Source: JBBITW01 sp037440525 (GTDB lineage: Bacteria; Desulfobacterota; BSN033; UBA1163). From it: a stretch of 17,667 nucleotides of DNA. Below are positions 5,850 through 11,511 of this stretch, one piece after another. Each line of letters begins with the position of its first letter. The first letter of the stretch is position 1. The notes beneath the pieces were generated by a model. It had not been told where the DNA came from. It made no database searches and worked only from the letters and a program-made list of their open reading frames with translations. The stretch spans positions 1 to 17,667 of the forward strand of contig JBBITW010000062.1 of assembly GCA_037440525.1 (NCBI GenBank), given 5' to 3'. Position numbers and translations under genes: made by a program.

Positions 5850-7286
5850 TTAATTATTTGGGCTGGTCAACTCTTTAATCTCCTGCTGTACATTATCTCT
5901 TTCAGGACTTCCTTTCTCCAGCCATTCGAGTGCAGTTCTGAAATGGAGAAGGGCATTCTTTCTGTCTCCCCTCAATTTAAAATATTTTCCAAAGTAGAAA
6001 TGAGAAATTCCCTTCTGTCCCATCCTGCCATAAATGGAACCCAGGCTATGATAGACATCTATGAATTCCGGCTCCATCTTTTGAACCTTCAGAAGTAGGG
6101 GTAAGGCTTTAGAAAAATTCCCTTTCTCCTGATATCCCCTTCCCAAATAATAAATATTCAATGGATCCTCATGACCCCTTCTTATATCCATGGCGGAATA
6201 TACATTTTCAAGGTTTGTTATGGCTTGATCCAATCTTCCAGAGAGAAAATATATGATTCCAAGCTCCCTTAAAATGACCATATCCTCAGGTGCAATTGAC
6301 CTTGCCCTCTCCAAAACCTCCATTGACTTATCCAACCTCCCCATTTTTTTATAGGCAAGGCCTAGCCCTAATAGTCCATCCAGATCCTGGGGATTGGGAT
6401 CTATTATCGACTGAAAATGGGTGAGAGCTACATTGGGTTCTCTCTCCTCTACAAAGGTTTTGACCTGAATCCTTTTGAAATTCTCTATCTTTTTAAATGG
6501 GCCTTCTGGTTTTGATCCGATCTGGAGGAGATTCTCGAGTAGAGAGATCCTATCACCTATGGCAGGGTGAGTTAAAAGATAGGTTGGTATCTTGGGAGAA
6601 GATGTAAGGCTGAGCTTATAAATCTTATTAAGGAATGTGATTAAACCATTTGGGTCATAGCCTGCTTTGATCATATACCTAATACTATTCTGGTCTGCTT
6701 CAGTCTCCATCTCACGGGTATATTTAAGCACAAGGGCCTCAGCAGTGGCCATGGCTGTGGTTGCAACGGCCTCAGAAGCTTTCCCTCCGCCTCCCAGAAT
6801 TACTCCTGCAATGATGGCAGCCATACTTGCTATATTGAGCCTCTTTGCCTTATCAATGATCTGTGCTACATGTCTCTGAATGACATGGGAGACTTCATGG
6901 CTCAGCACACCAGCCACCTCCTGTTCACTTTCGGCAAGGAGAATAAGCCCTGTTGTTACAAAGATATTTCCCCCTGGAATCGCATATGCATTAGGATCCG
7001 AACTCTTAATCAAATGAAATTTAAACTCAAAAGGGGTTGGCCCTGCTTGAGCCACTATAGATTGACCAATCTGGTTTAGAAAATTCTGAAGTTCTATATC
7101 TCTAACCCACTCGATCTTCCTCTCCATTTCGAGGAGGATCTTCTTCCCTAACTTCTTTTCCTCTTCTGTTGTCATTGCGTGGATTGAATTTATAAACCCC
7201 TCGAAGAGGAAAAGAAAAACAATTAAGTAAATGAATTTAGAATAAATTGATTTATGACGAGCTATCATTTTTGAAAATTTTAACAC
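5850..7286 (-). CDS. Exported M48 zinc metalloprotease with TPR repeats (BepA-like)
   Basis: The 478 aa begin with a charged start and a hydrophobic stretch (FIYLIVFLFLFEGFINSIHA, about 18-37), a signal peptide or anchor that places the enzyme in the periplasm. The peptidase M48 domain follows: YAIPGGNIFVTTGLI, then the zinc site HEVSH (His130, Glu131, His134), the third ligand in EMETEAD (Glu194 likely), and THPAIGDRI with His240, which matches the regulatory histidine of BepA/YfgC. Residues about 290-470 carry TPR repeats for protein partners. Family knowledge: such proteases degrade or assist misassembled outer-membrane proteins, which suggests a didermic cell. The start is uncertain: GTG 7286 has GAGGG very close; ATG 7268 has no Shine-Dalgarno sequence. 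No cotranscribed neighbour is evident. Confidence 0.9.
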   Translation of the reverse strand: MLKFSKMIARHKSIYSKFIYLIVFLFLFEGFINSIHAMTTEEEKKLGKKILLEMERKIEWVRDIELQNFLNQIGQSIVAQAGPTPFEFKFHLIKSSDPNAYAIPGGNIFVTTGLILLAESEQEVAGVLSHEVSHVIQRHVAQIIDKAKRLNIASMAAIIAGVILGGGGKASEAVATTAMATAEALVLKYTREMETEADQNSIRYMIKAGYDPNGLITFLNKIYKLSLTSSPKIPTYLLTHPAIGDRISLLENLLQIGSKPEGPFKKIENFKRIQVKTFVEEREPNVALTHFQSIIDPNPQDLDGLLGLGLAYKKMGRLDKSMEVLERARSIAPEDMVILRELGIIYFLSGRLDQAITNLENVYSAMDIRRGHEDPLNIYYLGRGYQEKGNFSKALPLLLKVQKMEPEFIDVYHSLGSIYGRMGQKGISHFYFGKYFKLRGDRKNALLHFRTALEWLEKGSPERDNVQQEIKELTSPNN

Positions 7287-7363
7287 TTTCCCTCAATATC
7301 TACAATAAAGAAAATTAATTATTACCTAAATTGAGGATTTTTATAAGAAGCATTTTTTATCAG

Positions 7364-7396
7364 TCATTGCGAGCTCCCAAAGGGGACGTGGCAATC
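7364..7396. repeat. REP-like palindromic unit 1
   Basis: TCATTGCGAGC, a short central hairpin region (CTCCCAAAGGGGA), then CGTGGCAATC. The ends TTGC/GCAA and the centre pair. It is one of two adjacent units of the widespread TTGCGAGC...GTGGCAA type and is intergenic. Confidence 0.7.
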
Positions 7397-7405
7397 CGAC
7401 GAAGT

Positions 7406-7433
7406 CGTTGCGAGCCCGAAGGGCGTGGCAATC
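7406..7433. repeat. REP-like palindromic unit 2
   Basis: CGTTGCGAGC, CCGAAGGG, CGTGGCAATC: the same layout as unit 1, with a cleaner GCCC-GAA-GGGC core. It lies nine bases after unit 1, so the two form a small tandem cluster. Confidence 0.75.
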
Positions 7434-7435
7434 TC

Positions 7436-7463
7436 ATAGATTCCTCGCTCCGCTCGGAATGAC
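7436..7463 (+). repeat. REP-like unit 3, GATTCCTCGCT/CGCTCGGAATGAC type, copy 1
   Basis: ATAGATTCCTCGCTCCGCTC followed by GGAATGAC. The reverse complement occurs at 17616-17643 with one mismatch in 28. This sequence family is common in intergenic DNA of many bacteria and here is fused to the two TTGCGAGC units. Confidence 0.75.
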
Positions 7464-7533
7464 AATTCGGCAAATATTACTTTGTTTTCGCCCTGCAATG
7501 GCTATATAGGAAAATATAAGATGTTTAAGAGAT

Positions 7534-7601
7534 AAAAAAAACCCTATATATCCTCCTTTTTTGGGTGGGGTCTGGATGGTGGGAATCGAGGATATATAGG
7601 G
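7534..7601 (-). terminator. Strong Rho-independent terminator of the cytochrome operon
   Basis: Read on the minus strand, CCCTATATATCCTC (from 7601) pairs perfectly over 14 bp with GAGGATATATAGGG (ending 7542), followed directly by eight T (7541-7534). The 32-base loop is unusually long for a terminator. It sits about 70 bp after the stop of the 55-aa gene and so closes the operon running from about 11040. Confidence 0.8.
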
Positions 7602-7623
7602 CTAAAATAAGTCTTTCGGTTAG

Positions 7624-7647
7624 GGTTAAGAAGCCCGTTTGGTTTAA
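7624..7647 (+). repeat. 24-bp imperfect repeat, copy 2
   Basis: GGTTAAGAAGCCCGTTTGGTTTAA, 19 of 24 positions identical to 5732-5755. It lies between the 55-aa gene stop and the terminator, in the transcribed trailer of the cytochrome operon. Confidence 0.3.
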
Positions 7648-7672
7648 AATTAAAGGAAGAGGTTATTCTTTA

Positions 7673-7840
7673 CTAATGCTCAAGACAAGGATGATGAATC
7701 CTAACTTCACCAATCTTTTCTACTTTCCATCTTAACCAGTGAAATGTCTTCTTTAAAAAGGCATTATCTTTAAATCGAACGCCCTTTTTCCCTTTTCTCT
7801 TAGGGTAATGCCCAAAAGATTGATTCAAACCATCCGACAT
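7673..7840 (-). CDS. 55-aa basic protein, last gene of the cytochrome operon
   Basis: The ATG at 7838-7840 follows GGAGGTGGTGGGGAA, a strong Shine-Dalgarno sequence. The frame is 55 codons: MSDGLNQSFGHYPKRKGKKG, then VRFKDNAFLKKTFHWLRWKV, ending VRIHHPCLEH. It is basic and Lys/Arg-rich with aromatic residues and has no membrane segment. The C-terminal HHPC-LEH cluster (two His, Cys, then His) could bind metal; this is inference. It begins 21 bp after the cytochrome b stop and is followed by the operon terminator, so it is cotranscribed with the cytochromes. I recognise no family. Confidence 0.6.
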   Translation of the reverse strand: MSDGLNQSFGHYPKRKGKKGVRFKDNAFLKKTFHWLRWKVEKIGEVRIHHPCLEH

Positions 7841-7861
7841 TTCCCCACCACCTCCATTCTT

Positions 7862-8698
7862 TTATGTTCCTTTCCAACTTTTAATCCTCTCGTTTAAATC
7901 ATTTACTATACCATAGAATCGCTTAATGGATATGGGAGCTATATTCTTCCTCTCCCGATGAAGATAATAAACCTTTCCCCCTCCTTCGGAGGCAGCTTCA
8001 TCAAATTCGATTAACCTTTCTTTTTCCTCTGACTTTATTCTTTCCAATTCCATACCATGTTCCAGTTTCATTTCATGTTCTGTGATATTACCTGTTACCC
8101 ATGCCCAGTTCATAGGATAAACATCAGGATTGAAGATGACGGAATAGAAATGCCATACTATAATAGTCAATGTGGCAAGTATTGCCTCATAGAAATGGAT
8201 AGCCCTTGCTGCGTCGAATGTCCATTTAGGAAAATATCTTAGCCACTCCACCTCAAACCAGAGTATAAAACCTGTTACAGTCATGACAATTGTTCCCCAG
8301 ATGAGGCCAAAGTACTCGAGTTTTTCTCGAAAATTGAATCGAGGCATCTTAATCTCTTTTGCCGGACGATTGATATAGAGATTATTCTTCAATGTCTCCC
8401 AGAAGTCTTTTACATCCTTCAACCCAGGTATCATATCTCTTAAAATCCTCCTACCACATTTTGTAAAAATAATATACAGAACGTGATAACCACCGAGGGT
8501 CACTATGGCGATCCCGCTCAGCCTGTGGAGGAATCCCCGAATGGTCATACCAGTAGGGACGCTGGTAATTGGAGAAACCCAGAAGGCCTCAGGATACTTT
8601 AAAGCAAAACCTGTGATGACAAGGATCGTAAAATTGATAAAGAGGTTAAGATGCTGGATCCTCTCATTTAGTGTCATTCTTAAATATTTCTTTACCAT
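7862..8698 (-). CDS. Membrane cytochrome b (FdnI/HyaC-like), quinone-side subunit
   Basis: The 278 aa include four likely membrane helices (about 18-35, 57-78, 128-148, 165-190). Histidines placed for two b-haems include His16 (RIQHLNLF), His58 (FLHRLSG), His72 (GGYHVLY), His168 (AIHFYEA) and His183 (VWHFYSV), as in the cytochrome b subunits of formate dehydrogenase or [NiFe]-hydrogenase. The last about 80 residues are charged and cytoplasmic (HEMKLEHGMELERIKSEEKE) and are longer than in typical family members. It lies 21 bp after the multiheme cytochrome c gene. Inferred role: exchange electrons between the quinone pool and that periplasmic cytochrome. No catalytic molybdo- or hydrogenase subunit is encoded nearby. 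Confidence 0.88.
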   Translation of the reverse strand: MVKKYLRMTLNERIQHLNLFINFTILVITGFALKYPEAFWVSPITSVPTGMTIRGFLHRLSGIAIVTLGGYHVLYIIFTKCGRRILRDMIPGLKDVKDFWETLKNNLYINRPAKEIKMPRFNFREKLEYFGLIWGTIVMTVTGFILWFEVEWLRYFPKWTFDAARAIHFYEAILATLTIIVWHFYSVIFNPDVYPMNWAWVTGNITEHEMKLEHGMELERIKSEEKERLIEFDEAASEGGGKVYYLHRERKNIAPISIKRFYGIVNDLNERIKSWKGT

Positions 8699-8719
8699 CT
8701 TGGATCTACTCCCTTCCTA

Positions 8720-9970
8720 CTAATGCATCCTTTCCAATGTCTTTCTTAGCCAATCGGTAAAGTTGAAGAAACTCAGCCCTCCAATAACAGTTATAATAAG
8801 TGAGATATAGATTATTCTTATCCAGCCAACTACCTTTTCGCTAAAATCCTCTCCTTTTATGGAAGCAACTGTATGGACTTTACCCCTTGCAAAATTCTCC
8901 GAAGCTCCTGGATGACAGCTCCCACATGTCTTTTGAAGATTATCCCTGTGAACCATGGATTTTGGATCCGAAGAAGGACGAATATCATGAATTCCATGGC
9001 AGCTTGCACAATTTGCTGAATATGTATCCCCACCCCTATAGGAAAGACCATGAAAGCTATCATAATAGGATTTCACAGGTATTGTAGTTATTTTATATTC
9101 CTTTGAGATTCTCTCAGCAGCATGACACTGTGGGCAGGTGGTTAAAGCAATCCTCCTCTCATTCACCGGGGAATCAGGATCTATCTTGGCCTTAATCCCA
9201 TGTATTCCGTGGCATGTAGTGCAGGTTGGAGCATCTGTTCTACCCCTCGCCGCCAGAACTCCATGGATACTTTCAGTAAATTGGTTTGTAATTTCAGGAT
9301 GACATGAACCACATGTATGGGGGATATTTGAACGAAATATTGATGACTTTGGATCTATCAGTGACCTTAAATTATGACTTCCATGGCAGCTCGTGCAGGT
9401 TACCTCCCCTGTCTTCCCATGAACACTCCTCTTAAATTCTTCTCCAGGAATGATTGTCCCCAATGCATGTTGCCTGACAAATTCGATATCGGAGTGACAT
9501 CTATTACATGTCTTTACAATATTGGAGACGTTTGTCATTGATCCAGGATCTTTGCTCGGCAGTATGTTATGTTTGCCATGACAATCGTAACAATTGGCTG
9601 CCCTTTCTGTCCCCTTCATAATCATCTTAGAATGAAGACCCTGTTGATACTCCTTTTGTGCCTCTTTATGACATGCCCCACAGTTTACAGCTTTATCAAC
9701 ACTCTTGCCTTCTGCATGTTTTTCATCTCTAATTCCTGAATGACAATCAGAACACGAAAGCCTCCCATGGGCAGAACTTTTAAAGCCTGCCTCTGAGACA
9801 AAAAGGGAAACATTTCTTCCACGGGAATCCTTCTTTGATAGCGATTCATCCCTATGACAATCCAGGCAGAAGGAGTTATCCCCTAAGGAAACTTTCACTC
9901 CCATTCCTAATAGAATAGAAATCAAGAGGATTAGCAAAGTAGCAATACCGAATCTTCTCTTAATTCTCAT
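8720..9970 (-). CDS. Membrane-anchored undecaheme cytochrome c
   Basis: The 416 aa start with a signal sequence (IATLLILLISILLGMGVKVS, about 9-28). They carry eleven CxxCH haem c sites with first Cys at 35, 73, 97, 127, 155, 192, 220, 250, 279, 321 and 349. Between them recur S-x-HG segments (SVHGKTGEVTC, SIHGVLAARG, SFHGLSYRGG) that can supply distal His ligands, and CHGIH/CHGSH pairs, so the protein is built from about 60-residue two-haem repeats. A C-terminal helix (IIYISLIITVIGGLSFF, about 386-402) anchors it with a short cytoplasmic tail. It shares four bases with the receiver gene (ATGA) and has its own GGGAGGG ribosome site. Role: a periplasmic electron conduit partnered with the cytochrome b; the terminal acceptor is not shown. 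Confidence 0.93.
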   Translation of the reverse strand: MRIKRRFGIATLLILLISILLGMGVKVSLGDNSFCLDCHRDESLSKKDSRGRNVSLFVSEAGFKSSAHGRLSCSDCHSGIRDEKHAEGKSVDKAVNCGACHKEAQKEYQQGLHSKMIMKGTERAANCYDCHGKHNILPSKDPGSMTNVSNIVKTCNRCHSDIEFVRQHALGTIIPGEEFKRSVHGKTGEVTCTSCHGSHNLRSLIDPKSSIFRSNIPHTCGSCHPEITNQFTESIHGVLAARGRTDAPTCTTCHGIHGIKAKIDPDSPVNERRIALTTCPQCHAAERISKEYKITTIPVKSYYDSFHGLSYRGGDTYSANCASCHGIHDIRPSSDPKSMVHRDNLQKTCGSCHPGASENFARGKVHTVASIKGEDFSEKVVGWIRIIYISLIITVIGGLSFFNFTDWLRKTLERMH

Positions 9971-10395
9971 ACTGTGACCCTCCCTGGAATAAGGAAGGGG
10001 AGGTATCCCTCTTTAAGGGTTTCTCTCTCGATCTTCTCAAATGCGCATTCAACTGCTGATCTAATCTCTTCGAGATCAAATGGCTTCATCGCTTGATAGA
10101 ATATCCCGGCCCCCCTAAGACGCTTGACACTGCTGAGGGATACCTCCGATGATATGACAATGACCTGCACCTTATCATTGATTCTTTTAAAAAGAGGAAC
10201 TATATCGCAAGCCTTCACCCCTTCAATCTCATCATCAAGTATTATAACATTGATATTCCCTTTCCTTACCCTCCGAATTGCCTCACTTAAAAGTTTTACG
10301 GTTTCAACCCTGTAGCCAATCCCGTGAAAATAAGTTGAGAGGGATCTTGTTCCGATATCATCCTGATATGCTATTAGTATTGTTTTCGATTTCAT
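9967..10395 (-). CDS. Stand-alone receiver (CheY-like) domain coupled to the cytochrome gene
   Basis: The 142 aa form one receiver domain: acidic pair Asp12-Asp13 (AYQDDIG), phospho-acceptor Asp54 (IILDDE), Ser82 (VISSEV) and Lys104 (MKPFD), all at the expected spacing, so phosphorylation looks possible. There is no output domain; only about 20 residues follow the last helix, ending hydrophobic and basic (LPFLIPGRV). Its stop overlaps the cytochrome c start (ATGA), giving translational coupling, and AAGGGGG precedes its ATG. Stand-alone receivers work as phosphorelay intermediates or bind partner proteins. Placement inside a redox operon suggests it senses or adjusts that complex, but this is inferred. 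Confidence 0.85.
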   Translation of the reverse strand: MKSKTILIAYQDDIGTRSLSTYFHGIGYRVETVKLLSEAIRRVRKGNINVIILDDEIEGVKACDIVPLFKRINDKVQVIVISSEVSLSSVKRLRGAGIFYQAMKPFDLEEIRSAVECAFEKIERETLKEGYLPFLIPGRVTV

Positions 10396-10431
10396 AATAT
10401 CCCCCTTACTTATGATTAAGTTTCTCCTCTA

Positions 10432-10686
10432 TTATGTGGCCCTCAAAGGAACCTCTCCTTTTCTAAAAGAGGAGAAGGTTCCTCCTACGAAGGAGGAAAG
10501 CAGTATACCTGCAGGGATCAATTGTGCCAGTACAACTATGATTCCACAGGTTAGGAAGAACCAGATTCCCAGTAAACCAATCCCACGTATACCTCCTGCA
10601 TAGGCAATTCCTATTGAAAATATAGATATTGAGGTGACCAGAAAAAGCATCAGGAGAATCAGAATCTTTTTCATTTTTTTAGACAT
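10432..10686 (-). CDS. Small two-helix membrane protein, paralogue B
   Basis: The 84 aa start at ATG 10686, which has GGAG eight bases upstream; the open frame reaches back to 10737 without a comparable site. A signal-like helix (ILILLMLFLVTSISIFSIG) ends in AYAGG, a plausible cleavage site. It is followed by one membrane helix containing VVLAQLIPAGILLSSFVGGT. The motif QLIPAxIL-x-x-SF-x-G-x-T is shared with the gene just upstream, so the two are tandem duplicates that have diverged elsewhere. No family is recognised. A role as small subunits of the membrane cytochrome complex is suggested by position only. Confidence 0.65.
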   Translation of the reverse strand: MSKKMKKILILLMLFLVTSISIFSIGIAYAGGIRGIGLLGIWFFLTCGIIVVLAQLIPAGILLSSFVGGTFSSFRKGEVPLRAT

Positions 10687-10711
10687 GGCTCTTTCTCCAT
10701 TTCTATTATTT

Positions 10712-11008
10712 TCACTTCTTAACAGGAGCAGGCTCAATACCTGGAAGAATTGCTTTCTCCTCAGCTACCTCCTCTTTTGCCCTCTTGCCTTTCAGGGTCA
10801 ATCCTGCTGTTGTGCCTATAAAAGAGAAGAAAAGAATTGCCGCAGGTATCAACTGAAGGAGAATAATAACCGCTCCAATGATGATGAAAATCCATAACAC
10901 GACCCCACCTTCTTTTAAACTTATGGATCTTGCAAACGCCGGTGTGGCCATAAGACTAAGAAGAAGAACCATTAAACTCACCTTCAAACCTTTCTTTTCC
11001 TTTAACAT
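10712..11008 (-). CDS. Small two-helix membrane protein, paralogue A, first gene of the operon
   Basis: The 98 aa have a signal peptide (LKVSLMVLLLSLMATPAFAR, with AFA before the likely cut), a short linker, then one membrane helix (WIFIIIGAVIILLQLIPAAI) continuing as LFFSFIGTTAG, and a Lys/Glu/Pro-rich tail (about 75-98). AGGGG lies upstream of the ATG. The QLIPAAIL-FF-SF-IGTT block matches paralogue B. It is preceded by a sigma-54-type promoter at 11048-11063, giving a 5' leader of roughly 25-30 bases. Function unknown; it probably belongs with the cytochromes downstream. Confidence 0.7.
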   Translation of the reverse strand: MLKEKKGLKVSLMVLLLSLMATPAFARSISLKEGGVVLWIFIIIGAVIILLQLIPAAILFFSFIGTTAGLTLKGKRAKEEVAEEKAILPGIEPAPVKK

Positions 11009-11047
11009 CCCTCATTCCCCCTTTCCTATTGGGTTCAACCTTAAAAA

Positions 11048-11063
11048 TGCATTTCATGTGCCA
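11048..11063 (-). promoter_or_regulatory. Sigma-54 (-24/-12) promoter of the cytochrome operon
   Basis: On the minus strand the sequence is TGGCAC-ATGAA-ATGCA, against the consensus TGGCAC-N5-TTGCA. The invariant GG and GC are present with exactly ten bases between them. It lies 40 bp before the first start codon (11008). An NtrC-type sigma-54 activator is encoded at 11512-12912. Confidence 0.75.
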
Positions 11064-11147
11064 AAATTCACCTTTAATCAAATTTTTTGTATTATATTGA
11101 ATTTATTAGACTTTTATTGCAACCAATAGTATGTGGGTTTTAAAACA

Positions 11148-11166
11148 TGTATAATTTTTTTATACA
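11148..11166. promoter_or_regulatory. Candidate activator-binding palindrome upstream of the sigma-54 promoter
   Basis: TGTATAA-TTTTT-TTATACA is a perfect 7-bp inverted repeat, centred about 95 bp upstream of the -24 element, a usual distance for an NtrC-type enhancer site. The surrounding DNA is very AT-rich, so chance is a real alternative. Confidence 0.35.
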
Positions 11167-11254
11167 ACTTTTTTGGAATTAATCAAAAATTTTTTATAAT
11201 TATTTGAAATTATTATCTTTTTTGTTAAATAAAAAAATATGCAGTTAAATATCC

Positions 11255-11461
11255 CTAAAATCCTAACGAGCGGGCTAAAATTGAAAAGGCAATTATGGGG
11301 ATCAACCAGCAGAAAAATGCTATGATAAAACAGAGACTTACATCATCTGTCTCAATCTTTTTTATCTCTCCATATTTTACAATCAATATCAATCCCAGAG
11401 CAGCAATACCAACCACCACAATTGACCATCCAAGAATCAACCATTTAAAAAATTCTGACAA
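11255..11461 (-). CDS. 68-aa membrane protein with two helices
   Basis: The TTG start at 11461 has GAGG six bases upstream, which supports translation. The sequence is two membrane helices (LILGWSIVVVGIAALGLILI and LCFIIAFFCWLIPIIAFSIL) joined by a short charged loop (KYGEIKKIETDD). No family is recognised. It lies about 50 bp downstream of the NtrC-type regulator gene on the same strand, so it may be the last gene of that transcript. Whether it belongs to the regulator or to the cytochrome system is unclear. Confidence 0.55.
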   Translation of the reverse strand: MSEFFKWLILGWSIVVVGIAALGLILIVKYGEIKKIETDDVSLCFIIAFFCWLIPIIAFSILARSLGF

Positions 11462-11511
11462 TCAAAACCTCATTTCTCAATGATCATTGGTCATTGCTTC
11501 TTGATAATTTA

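Noticed and set aside
7364..7463. CRISPR array
   Set aside because: The units are palindromic, unequal and nearly adjacent, with no regular spacers and no cas genes.
8857..9087. Both-strand ORFs of 66-68 codons
   Set aside because: They lie inside the cytochrome c gene in other frames; the haem motifs fix the real frame.
10412..11129. Plus-strand ORFs of 63-87 codons
   Set aside because: Antisense to the two small membrane-protein genes and their promoter; no ribosome sites.
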